The notes beneath the pieces are model-generated. The model searched no databases, was not told the DNA's origin, and saw nothing but the letters and a program-made list of their open reading frames with translations. Positions 53,114 to 60,558 of a stretch of 64,000 nt of DNA are shown here, piece after piece. The DNA is from Rhizobium freirei PRF 81 (GTDB lineage Bacteria > Pseudomonadota > Alphaproteobacteria > Rhizobiales > Rhizobiaceae). Both the position numbers and the translations under genes were made by a program. The stretch is from contig NZ_AQHN01000010.1 in assembly GCF_000359745.1 (NCBI RefSeq), positions 164,353 to 228,352 of the forward strand, in the 5' to 3' direction. Position 1 is the stretch's first letter; each line of letters opens with the position of its first letter.

Positions 53114-54417
53114 GCCGCATCACCGGCAATATCGATCAGGTGCATATAGGAACCGGCGACATTGGCGCGCTGCAGGCCTGCTGCACCAAGATCGGTGCCG
53201 AGTGCATCCTTGACGGCGAACAGCCGATCCGCCTCGCCTTCCGAAACGATGGTCGAATAGTGAAACTCATGTGCCGTCATCGGCTTTTCGAAAAAAGAGC
53301 CTCCAAGCGGCGTCACGCGGCGATAGCCCAGATGACGCTTGCGATTCTCGTAGCTGGTGACAACAGGCAAGAGGCCGAGCATGCCGTGACGCGTCCCGGC
53401 AGCATCCACCAAGCCTTCGCCAAGCACCATGTAGCCGCCGCATTCGCCGTAGATTCGCACCCCGCGCGCTGCCGCGTCCTTCATCCCGGCCTGGAATTGA
53501 AGGGCATTGGCAAGCTTTCCCGCATTCAGTTCGGGATAGCCGCCGGGCAGATAGATTGCGTCCGCATCGGCCGGCGGCGCCTCGTCTGCCAAGGGGGAAA
53601 AGAAGGAGATTTCGGCGCCGCGCCGTCGCCAGCCCAGCAGCATGTGCTCGTAGCAGAAAGCGAACGCTACATCGCGTGCCACTGCGATGCGCTGGCCGAA
53701 TGGCATCAGACGCGCGATGTTGGCAGCCGATGGATGCACGACATTCTGCTGCGCGGCTCTGAGCAGCAGGTCGAAATTGCAGGCCTCGGATACGATGCCG
53801 GCCGCAGATTCGATGAAATGCTCCAGCGCGGCATGCTCTCCGGCCTGTACAAGCCCGAGATGCCTTTCCGGCAGCGCCAGGCTCTTGTGATTGCCGATGG
53901 TGGCGAAAATAGGCATCCGTACCGCGTCCAGCGCACGGCGCAGCATTCCCTCATGTCTCTCGCTGGCGACACGATTGAGCACGACGCCCGCAATGCGGGT
54001 ATCGGCGCGGAAGTTGGCGAAGCCGCTGACGACGGCCGCAACCGAATGCGACATGCGCGAGACATCGACGACGAGGACGACGGGAAGATTGAGCAGGGCC
54101 GCAAGATCAGCGGGCGTGCCGGAGCCGTCGGCGGCACCGTCGAATAGCCCCATCATCGCTTCGATGACGAGCATCCGTCCACCGCCGCGATGAAGCGCCG
54201 AATTGGCGGATATGAGTTCGGGACGCATGGCCCAGGGATCGAAATTGAGGCAGGGCGAACCTGCGGCCGCCGCATGAAAGGCGGGATCGATGTAATCGGG
54301 GCCGGCCTTGCCGGATGCGACGGCAACACCCCTTCGCCGCAGCGCTCTCAATAGGCCGAGCGTGAATGTCGTCTTCCCGGAACCCGATGCAGGGGCGGCA
54401 ATCAGCAGGCCGCTCAT
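53110..54417 (-). CDS. cobB: Hydrogenobyrinate a,c-diamide synthase CobB
   Basis: This 435-residue glutamine-dependent amidase converts hydrogenobyrinate to its a,c-diamide. N-terminal P-loop APASGSGKTTFTLGLL binds ATP; VIEAMMGLFDGAADGSGTPADLA follows; and the C-terminal triad-type glutaminase domain has YGECGGYMVLGEGL (catalytic Cys) and HEFHYS. It overlaps cobA and cobC by four bases on each side, so it is the middle of a coupled operon. Confidence 0.93.
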   Translation of the reverse strand: MSGLLIAAPASGSGKTTFTLGLLRALRRRGVAVASGKAGPDYIDPAFHAAAAGSPCLNFDPWAMRPELISANSALHRGGGRMLVIEAMMGLFDGAADGSGTPADLAALLNLPVVLVVDVSRMSHSVAAVVSGFANFRADTRIAGVVLNRVASERHEGMLRRALDAVRMPIFATIGNHKSLALPERHLGLVQAGEHAALEHFIESAAGIVSEACNFDLLLRAAQQNVVHPSAANIARLMPFGQRIAVARDVAFAFCYEHMLLGWRRRGAEISFFSPLADEAPPADADAIYLPGGYPELNAGKLANALQFQAGMKDAAARGVRIYGECGGYMVLGEGLVDAAGTRHGMLGLLPVVTSYENRKRHLGYRRVTPLGGSFFEKPMTAHEFHYSTIVSEGEADRLFAVKDALGTDLGAAGLQRANVAGSYMHLIDIAGDAA

Positions 54418-55262
54418 GCCGACACCTTATGGCCGTCGCCCGCCCGCCCCTCCTTCACCGGCAGCAGCTTGCGGCCGGAAAGAGCGCCGAGCCAATCGAG
54501 GGAGGGCCGCAATTTCACGGCGTTGCCGACGACGACGATGGCCGGCGGTTGGAGGCCGGAGGCCTCGATGTCGGCGGGCGCGCGCCCAAGCGTCGTTTCC
54601 AGCACCTGTTGCGAGGGCGTGGCGGCATCGCAGACGAAAGCCACCGGCTCATCCGGCGAACGGCCAGCCGCAATGAGATTGGCACTGATCTGGGCGATAT
54701 GTTTCATCGCCATATACATGACGATGACGGGCGATCCCTTGCCGATCGCATCCCAGTTGATCGCATCGGGCACGAGGCCTGACGAATCATGGCCGGTCAG
54801 GAAGGTAACGGCATGATTGACGTCGCGATGGGTGACCGGAATGCCGGCATAGGCAAGACCGCCGATACCCGCGGTGATCCCCGGAACGATCCGGAAGGGA
54901 ACGCCATGCTCGACCAAGGTCAGGGCCTCCTCGCCGCCGCGCCCGAAGACGAACGGATCGCCGCCCTTCAGGCGCAGAACACGTTTGCCGGCGCGCGCCA
55001 ACTCCACGAGACGCAAGGAAATATCCCGCTGCTTGGCCGAAGGCTTGCCGCCGCGCTTGCCGGCATATTCAAACACCGCACCCGCGTGGGCAAGCTTCAG
55101 GCAGTCTTCGTTTACCAGCGCGTCATGCACGACGACATCGGCCTCGGCCAGCCCCTTGGCCGCCAGCAGGGTCAATAGCCCTGGATCTCCCGGCCCTGCC
55201 CCTACAAGCCAAACGGTGCCCGGTTCTAACACCGGCAGATTGGAAAATACGGTATCGCTCAT
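54414..55262 (-). CDS. cobA: Uroporphyrinogen-III C-methyltransferase CobA
   Basis: This 282-residue SAM enzyme makes precorrin-2, the first committed step to cobalamin. Family marks: VWLVGAGPGDPGLLTLLAAKG, DALVNEDCLKLA, RLKGGDPFVFGRGGEEAL and ITAGIGGLAYAGIPVTHRD. There is no fused CysG or uroporphyrinogen synthase domain. It overlaps cobB by four bases and is the first gene of the cobABCD run. Confidence 0.93.
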   Translation of the reverse strand: MSDTVFSNLPVLEPGTVWLVGAGPGDPGLLTLLAAKGLAEADVVVHDALVNEDCLKLAHAGAVFEYAGKRGGKPSAKQRDISLRLVELARAGKRVLRLKGGDPFVFGRGGEEALTLVEHGVPFRIVPGITAGIGGLAYAGIPVTHRDVNHAVTFLTGHDSSGLVPDAINWDAIGKGSPVIVMYMAMKHIAQISANLIAAGRSPDEPVAFVCDAATPSQQVLETTLGRAPADIEASGLQPPAIVVVGNAVKLRPSLDWLGALSGRKLLPVKEGRAGDGHKVSA

Positions 55263-55438
55263 CCACTTGTCCTATGCCCGGATGGGCGAAATTGCAATGT
55301 TGAGAACGGGATAAGACGGCGGCGGCAGGCCGAATGGCATGCCGCTGCATCGCGCGGCCTTCCGGCTGCCGTCATGCCTGGAAACTCAAACAATCACACG
55401 GCAAGCACGAATAATGACGGCTCCTCGGAGGCGGAGAT

Positions 55439-55468
55439 TGCGAAGAGGACCCAAGTGCCCTCTTCGCA
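55439..55468 (-). terminator. Hairpin after the nucleoside hydrolase gene
   Basis: TGCGAAGAGG (55439-55448) and CCTCTTCGCA (55459-55468) pair perfectly over ten bases around a 10-base loop, seven bases after the hydrolase stop. There is no T tract on the minus strand, so termination would be weak or factor-assisted. Confidence 0.5.
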
Positions 55469-55474
55469 TCGCGC

Positions 55475-56434
55475 TCAGTGCTTGACCTTGCCCAGGATCA
55501 CGTCGCGGATCAGATCGAGAACCTGCTGCGAACGAATGCCCGTGCAGGCGATCTGGCTCGGCAGATTGTCCCAATCGCCCGGCGGAAAGCGTCTGCCGTC
55601 CTGCTTGATAACAGTCTGGCCGTCGGCGATGCCGCCGCAGACGACGCGCATCGATCCCTCGATCGTGTCGAACAGCTCAGGCGCTACCACATAGACGCAG
55701 GCGCAGCTGTCATGAACCATCATGCCGTCTTCGACGGCGTGCTTGTAGAAATCGATGTAGGATTGCGACAGGTCGGCCAGCAACTGCACGGACGGACCGC
55801 CCGCCTTTGCCATATCGGCCAGATAGCTGCGGCTCATGGTCGTCACCGACGTCACGTCGAGACCGACGACGACAACCTTCCAGGCGCCCGTCATGACGAA
55901 ATCGGCAGCTTCCGGGTCGCCGTGAATATTGGCTTCTGCGACCGGAGACACGTTGCCCGGCACGTAGAAATTGCCGCCCATGATGACGACGCCCTTCACA
56001 AGCGAGGCAATCTCGGGATCATGTTTCAGCGCCAGCGCCAGATTGGTCATGCGGCCGACGGCAACGAGGGTCACCTCGCCCGGATTGGCGCGAACAGTGT
56101 CGATGATGAACTGATAGGCTTGCCGCGGATCGGTCGGCAGATCGATGGTCTCTGGCACATCGATATCGCCGAGGCCGTTATCGCCATGAACCATCGTCGG
56201 CCAAGGGCGTTCATGCCGCGAAGGATCGAAAGTGACGCTGGCGCCGCGTGCCACCGGGCACGGAATATTCCACTCGCGCTTCAAGAACAGCGCATTGCGG
56301 GTCGTCGTATCCACGGAGGCATTGCCGAAAACCGTCGTCACGCCCAGAAGATCGATATTCGGGTGACGATGCAGGAAGAGAAGCGCCATGGCGTCATCGA
56401 CGCCCGGATCCGTATCATAAATGACCTTGTGCAT
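55475..56434 (-). CDS. Inosine/uridine-preferring nucleoside hydrolase
   Basis: This 319-residue enzyme cleaves the N-glycosidic bond of nucleosides. The calcium/ribose site YDTDPGVDDAMALLFL is at residues 6-21 in the canonical place, and VVIMGGNFYVPGNVSPVAEANI supplies the second conserved block; VHDSCACVYVVAPELF follows. It lies between cobE and cobA but is not a cobalamin enzyme. A role in handling nucleosides from nucleotide-loop metabolism is only a guess. Confidence 0.9.
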   Translation of the reverse strand: MHKVIYDTDPGVDDAMALLFLHRHPNIDLLGVTTVFGNASVDTTTRNALFLKREWNIPCPVARGASVTFDPSRHERPWPTMVHGDNGLGDIDVPETIDLPTDPRQAYQFIIDTVRANPGEVTLVAVGRMTNLALALKHDPEIASLVKGVVIMGGNFYVPGNVSPVAEANIHGDPEAADFVMTGAWKVVVVGLDVTSVTTMSRSYLADMAKAGGPSVQLLADLSQSYIDFYKHAVEDGMMVHDSCACVYVVAPELFDTIEGSMRVVCGGIADGQTVIKQDGRRFPPGDWDNLPSQIACTGIRSQQVLDLIRDVILGKVKH

Positions 56435-56595
56435 GATTTTTCCTTACCAACATACTGAATAAGCTTGATCTTCCCGAAATTTCTCCCGTCGCGGATCATG
56501 CTTGAACTACTGGAATACACGAGTTCCGCCGACGGCGAAATGCCACCGTGAGATCGCACGGATCATTTGCGGGAGTTGCGGCGCGATTTTGGTGC

Positions 56596-57000
56596 TCAGC
56601 CAATCCTGGCGATCGCAGCCGTGGCAAAACCGGACTTTATCTTGGGAAGCGCGAGTTCCGCATCCAGACCGGCGGCCGCCAATGCAGCCGCTTCGGCAAC
56701 GCCGTGGCAACCGACATGCGCGAAGACGAGCTCGGAAGGGTTCTTCAGGCGAGGCGTCTCCCGTTCGAGCGCGGCGGCTTCGAAGAAGCGCAGCGGCAGA
56801 CGAAAATGAGCGGCAACCTCAAGGATGGCGGGCTCCTCGATGCGGGCGTCGATGGAAGCCACCGCCAGAACCTGCTCGCTTCCAATGCCAATTTCCTGGA
56901 AGGCCCTTTCGGCCAGCGCGCGGACGTCGTTCCAGTCCGTGCCGCGCTCGCAGCCCAGACCGAGAATGTAGCGGCGAGTGGAATTAGCATATGTCAGCAT
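56596..57000 (-). CDS. cobE: Cobalamin biosynthesis protein CobE (CbiG C-terminal domain)
   Basis: This 134-residue protein matches the CbiG_C/CobE domain: YILGLGCERGTDWNDVRAL at the N-terminus, VLAVASIDARIEEPAILEVA, and the end block LALPKIKSGFATAAIARI. In the aerobic pathway CobE stands alone, as here; its exact biochemical part is still debated. It is followed after 161 bases by the nucleoside hydrolase gene. Confidence 0.88.
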   Translation of the reverse strand: MLTYANSTRRYILGLGCERGTDWNDVRALAERAFQEIGIGSEQVLAVASIDARIEEPAILEVAAHFRLPLRFFEAAALERETPRLKNPSELVFAHVGCHGVAEAAALAAAGLDAELALPKIKSGFATAAIARIG

Positions 57001-57034
57001 AGTCGCTCTCCGGCGGCGAAGACAGGCATCAAAG

Positions 57035-57145
57035 CTCTAACGCATGTCGCGCAAAAGGGTGCAGCGGTTTTGCGACAATGACATGCGCAAAATCAAAGGC
57101 CTAAAGCGCAGGAAGCGAATCTGAAAGATCGCGATGCGCTTTAGC
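57035..57145. repeat. RIME-like two-hairpin repeat, copy C
   Basis: The first palindrome pairs CGCATGTC (57042-57049) with GACATGCG (57081-57088), with CGCAAAA and TTTTGCG nested inside and GCAGCGGTTTT in the loop. The second pairs CTAAAGCGCA (57102-57111) with TGCGCTTTAG (57136-57145). It sits in the divergent gap between cobE and the TSUP transporter gene, which is unusual for a terminator-like element. Confidence 0.75.
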
Positions 57146-57251
57146 CATCCATCTCGGCCTCGTCAATTTTGACCGTTGTGTCCCGCAGACAATTGCCTTG
57201 GCGTCTTCGGAATGCAAGAAGGCGTTTCATTTCAGCCCCAGAGTTCCCGCC

Positions 57252-58037
57252 TTGTACGACGTTACCCTCCAGATCCTGCTTCTGCTCTTTGCTGCCGCCT
57301 TCTTTGCCGGCTTCGTCGATTCCATTGCTGGCGGCGGCGGCCTGGTGACCGTGCCGGCCATGCTGCTCGCGGGCATACCGCCCCTGCAGACGCTCGGCAC
57401 CAACAAAGTGCAATCGATCTTTGGCTCGGCCTCGGCAACCATCGCCTATGCGCGGCAGGGACATGTGCAGCTTCGCGAACAGCTGCCGATGGCGCTGATG
57501 GCCGTCATCGGCGGCATGTTCGGCGCGATGCTGGCGACGGTGATGCCGAGCGATGTCCTGCGCACCATCCTGCCCTTCCTGCTGATCGCCATCGCGCTCT
57601 ACTTTGCCGTCAAGCCCAATCTCGGCGACGTCGAAAAACACAGGCGCATGAGCGCGGGCCTCTTCGGCGTGACGCTCGTGCCGCTGCTCGGCTTTTACGA
57701 CGGTGCGTTCGGCCCCGGAACCGGCTCATTTCTGATGCTGGCCTTCGTGACGCTCGCCGGTTTCGGCCTTTTGAAAGCGACGGCGCATACGAAGCTGCTC
57801 AATTTCGGTTCGAACCTCGGCAGCCTGATCGTGTTCATCGTCTCCGGCGCCATCCTCTGGAAGGTCGGGCTGGTCATGGGGGTCGGCCAGTTCTTCGGTG
57901 CCCAGGTCGGCTCGCGGCTTGCCATGCGCATTGGCGCCAAGCTGATCAAGCCGCTGCTGGTCGCCGTCTGCATCGCCTTTGCAGTCAAGCTGCTGGCGGA
58001 TCCCGCTCATCCCGTACGCATGTGGCTCGGGCTCTAA
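57252..58037 (+). CDS. TSUP (TauE/SafE) family membrane transporter
   Basis: This 261-residue membrane protein resembles YfcA. The first helices carry FAAAFFAGFVDSIAGGGGLV and PAMLLAGIPPLQTLGTNKVQ, and the repeat in the second half is LGFYDGAFGPGTGSFLMLAF. Such proteins are thought to carry sulfite, sulfonates or organic anions. Start TTG 57252 is chosen by alignment; no good ATG or ribosome site is visible, and a TTG at 57198 is the alternative. Confidence 0.82.
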   Translation: MYDVTLQILLLLFAAAFFAGFVDSIAGGGGLVTVPAMLLAGIPPLQTLGTNKVQSIFGSASATIAYARQGHVQLREQLPMALMAVIGGMFGAMLATVMPSDVLRTILPFLLIAIALYFAVKPNLGDVEKHRRMSAGLFGVTLVPLLGFYDGAFGPGTGSFLMLAFVTLAGFGLLKATAHTKLLNFGSNLGSLIVFIVSGAILWKVGLVMGVGQFFGAQVGSRLAMRIGAKLIKPLLVAVCIAFAVKLLADPAHPVRMWLGL

Positions 58038-58100
58038 GACCGGGCTTTGATTACCTCTGACGTAATTGATACTGCTTCGGTACGCGCCGATGATCGCCCT

Positions 58101-58117
58101 GCCTGAACGGTTCAGGC
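58101..58117. promoter_or_regulatory. 17-base perfect palindrome before the NTF2/XRE operon
   Basis: GCCTGAAC-G-GTTCAGGC lies 19 bases before the NTF2-like gene, between likely promoter and ribosome site (AAAGGAG). It could be the operator of the XRE-type regulator encoded by the second gene of the operon, or part of the TSUP gene's terminator. There is no T tract, which favours an operator. Confidence 0.45.
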
Positions 58118-58136
58118 GATCCAAAGGAGTTGACCG

Positions 58137-58502
58137 ATGACTGACGCAAACATCATTGCAGACCGCTATATCGCCATCTGGAACGAGGCCGATGCCGAAC
58201 GCCGTCGTGCGCTCATTGCCGAGGCATGGACCGAAAACTGCAGCTATATCGACCCGATGATGCGCGCCGACAATCAGGAGCAGATCCATGCGCTGGTCAC
58301 GGCGGCGCATGACCGCTTCCCCGGCTTTCGCTTCACCCTGATCACCGACGGCGACCGCCACGGCGACAACCTCCGCTTTTCCTGGGGCTTCGGTCCCGCC
58401 GATGCCGAGCCGCTGATCAAGGGCACGGATTTCGCCATTCTGGAAGGCGAGCGGCTCAAGTCCGTCCACGGCTTCATCGATCAGCTGCCGGCTGCCGCAT
58501 GA
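58137..58502 (+). CDS. NTF2-like (SnoaL-type) small protein
   Basis: This 121-residue alpha+beta-barrel protein has the SnoaL/NTF2 pattern: ADRYIAIWNEADAERRRALI, WTENCSYIDPMMRADNQEQI and a final FAILEGERLKSVHGF strand. It could be an isomerase, a ligand-binding protein or an ester-bond enzyme; nothing decides this. It overlaps the XRE regulator gene by four bases (ATGA), so its expression is tied to that regulator. Confidence 0.8.
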   Translation: MTDANIIADRYIAIWNEADAERRRALIAEAWTENCSYIDPMMRADNQEQIHALVTAAHDRFPGFRFTLITDGDRHGDNLRFSWGFGPADAEPLIKGTDFAILEGERLKSVHGFIDQLPAAA

Positions 58503-59302
58503 TCAACCCGGGCCGCTCTTTAGGCGACCATCTGCGCGAATGGCGGCAGCGACGCCGCCTCAGCCAGCTCGAATTCGCCCTTGAAGCCGATATATCGCAA
58601 CGGCATCTGAGCTTCATCGAGAGCGGGCGCTCGCTTCCAAGCCGCGAGATGCTGATGCATCTCGCAGAACGGCTCGGCGTGCCGTTGCGCGAGCGCAATC
58701 CGATGCTTCTGGCGGCTGGATTTGCCCCGGTCTTTCCCGAACGCAAGCTGGATGATCCGGCGCTTGCTCCGGCACGACGCGCGATCGACATGCTCTTGAA
58801 GGGGCACGAACCCTTCCCGGCCCTGGCAGTCGACCGGCACTGGACGCTGGTCGCCGCCAATGCCGCCGTCACGCCGCTTCTCGCCGGTGTCGTCGATACC
58901 TCGCTGACCGAGGGGCCGATCAACGTCCTGCGGCTCAGTCTCCATCCACAGGGCCTGGCGCCTCGGATCGCCAATTTGGCCGAATGGCGCGCGCATCTGC
59001 TGGAGCGCCTGCGCCAGCAGATATCGGCAACCGGCGATCCCGTCCTGTCGAAGCTGTTGGGCGAATTGTCGGTCTATCCTGCACCGGCAATACAGAAATC
59101 ACCAGCCCCGGAGCGAGATTTCGCAGGCATCGCAGTGCCCCTCGAGCTTGTCACCGATGCGGGACAGCTTTCCTTTCTCTCGACGACGACCGTCTTCGGA
59201 ACACCTGTCGATGTCACGCTATCGGAACTCGCGATCGAATCCTTCTTCCCCGCAAACGCGCAGACCGCGGAAGCGCTGAGGACGATGCTGCCAGGCAGCT
59301 GA
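58499..59302 (+). CDS. XRE-family regulator with MmyB-like ligand domain
   Basis: This 267-residue regulator has an N-terminal HTH_31 domain (LGDHLREWRQRRRLSQLEFA, DISQRHLSFIESGRSLPS) and a C-terminal MmyB-like ligand-binding domain (about 95-260: ALAVDRHWTLVAANAAVTPL, NVLRLSLHPQGLAP). Such regulators usually control an adjacent small operon; here that is the NTF2-like gene with which it overlaps. A perfect palindrome upstream of the pair may be its site. Confidence 0.87.
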   Translation: MINPGRSLGDHLREWRQRRRLSQLEFALEADISQRHLSFIESGRSLPSREMLMHLAERLGVPLRERNPMLLAAGFAPVFPERKLDDPALAPARRAIDMLLKGHEPFPALAVDRHWTLVAANAAVTPLLAGVVDTSLTEGPINVLRLSLHPQGLAPRIANLAEWRAHLLERLRQQISATGDPVLSKLLGELSVYPAPAIQKSPAPERDFAGIAVPLELVTDAGQLSFLSTTTVFGTPVDVTLSELAIESFFPANAQTAEALRTMLPGS

Positions 59303-59317
59303 AAGTTCGGCCGGCGG

Positions 59318-59962
59318 TCAGAATTCGACGCCCGGCTGCCCCTTGATACCCGAGCGAAAGGGATGCTTGATCAATTCCATCTCGGTGACAAGATCGGCAA
59401 TCTCGATCAGCTCTTCCTTGGCGTTGCGGCCCGTCAGGACCACATGCGTCATGTAGGGTTTCTCGGTCTTCAGAAATTCGAGCACTTCGTTGATGTCGAG
59501 ATAATCGTAACGCAGCGCGATATTGATTTCATCAAGCAGTACCATCGAGTTCTGCTCGTCGCGGATCAGCTCCTTGGCTTTTTCCCAGGCGGCAGACGCC
59601 GCCGCCACATCGCGGGCGCGGTCCTGCGTTTCCCAGGTGAAGCCTTCGCCCATCGTATAAAACTGGCAGAGATCGGAGAAATGCTTCTCGATCAGGTCAC
59701 GCTCGCCGGTCCACATGGCGCCCTTGATGAACTGGACAACGGCGCTGGGCTTCCCATGGGCGATGTGGCGAAAGATCATGCCGAAGGCGGAAGAAGATTT
59801 TCCCTTGCCCTTGCCGGTGTGGACGATGATCAGACCCTTCTCATCGTTTTTTGTCGCCATGATCTTGTCGCGGGCGGCCTTCTTTTTGGCCATTTTGTCG
59901 GCGTGACGGACATCGTCGTTCTTCGGTGCGCCCGTGCCGGTTTCGGCCAGTTCGTCGCTCAT
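59318..59962 (-). CDS. cobO: Cob(I)yrinic acid a,c-diamide adenosyltransferase CobO
   Basis: This 214-residue BtuR/CobA-type enzyme transfers the 5'-deoxyadenosyl group from ATP to the corrinoid. The P-loop variant is HTGKGKGKSSSAFG near residue 48; FIKGAMWTGERDLIEKHF, LLDEINIALRYDYLD and VVLTGRNAKEELI follow. A charged N-terminal extension of about 40 residues precedes the domain. It overlaps the cupin gene upstream by four bases, so cobN, cupin and cobO form one operon. Confidence 0.93.
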   Translation of the reverse strand: MSDELAETGTGAPKNDDVRHADKMAKKKAARDKIMATKNDEKGLIIVHTGKGKGKSSSAFGMIFRHIAHGKPSAVVQFIKGAMWTGERDLIEKHFSDLCQFYTMGEGFTWETQDRARDVAAASAAWEKAKELIRDEQNSMVLLDEINIALRYDYLDINEVLEFLKTEKPYMTHVVLTGRNAKEELIEIADLVTEMELIKHPFRSGIKGQPGVEF

Positions 59963-60558
59963 TGCATGCTCCCTGATATGATCGATTTTTGTGCCAGCGG
60001 GCCGCCGCGCCAGAGATAGAGCGCGACAAGCGGCTCATCTTCCGTCCGCATGGCATGGCGGATATTCGACGGGTGGTGGATGATCTCGCCCGACCAGCGC
60101 GGCAGGAATGGCTGGCCATCCTTGCTCCACAGCGAACCGTCGATCAGAGGGATATAGATTTCCTCGGCCGTATGGTGATGATCCGGATAATGCACCTTTG
60201 GGCCAAGCAACAGGAAGCCACCGGCCATCTCCTCGCTTGCGAAATGCCCTCGCGTGCCGAAAAGCTCGACCCAGCCATATCGCTGCAGAAAATCTCCGCC
60301 GAAATCGGTGATGCTGTACGTCTGGGCCCAGTGCAGCATATCCGCTGCATTCGTGAGCCTCTCGAACAGGGCTCCTTCAGCCCCGTTGCCTGGGCGATCG
60401 AGCGCACCAAGATAGGCGAGGACAGGCAGGTCGTGCGGCGCAAGCACTCGCTCTGTCATCGACCAGGCAAAACCCTGAATGAAATGCTGCAGCGTCGGAT
60501 CGCTGCGCGACAGGAGATAATCCCGAAAGGCCACGAAAAGCTCGTCGACCGCACTCAT
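59959..60558 (-). CDS. DMSP-lyase-like cupin protein in the cobN-cobO operon
   Basis: This 199-residue protein has a helical N-terminal half and a C-terminal cupin (about 110-190) with the metal motif YPDHHHTAEEIYIPLIDG and a second histidine in IIHHPSNIRHAM. This HxHxxxEExY pattern is typical of the dimethylsulfoniopropionate-lyase-like (DddL/DddQ-type) cupin family. It overlaps cobN (stop) and cobO (start) by four bases each. Actual DMSP cleavage is not shown by the context; a cobalt- or corrinoid-related role is equally possible. Confidence 0.78.
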   Translation of the reverse strand: MSAVDELFVAFRDYLLSRSDPTLQHFIQGFAWSMTERVLAPHDLPVLAYLGALDRPGNGAEGALFERLTNAADMLHWAQTYSITDFGGDFLQRYGWVELFGTRGHFASEEMAGGFLLLGPKVHYPDHHHTAEEIYIPLIDGSLWSKDGQPFLPRWSGEIIHHPSNIRHAMRTEDEPLVALYLWRGGPLAQKSIISGSMQ

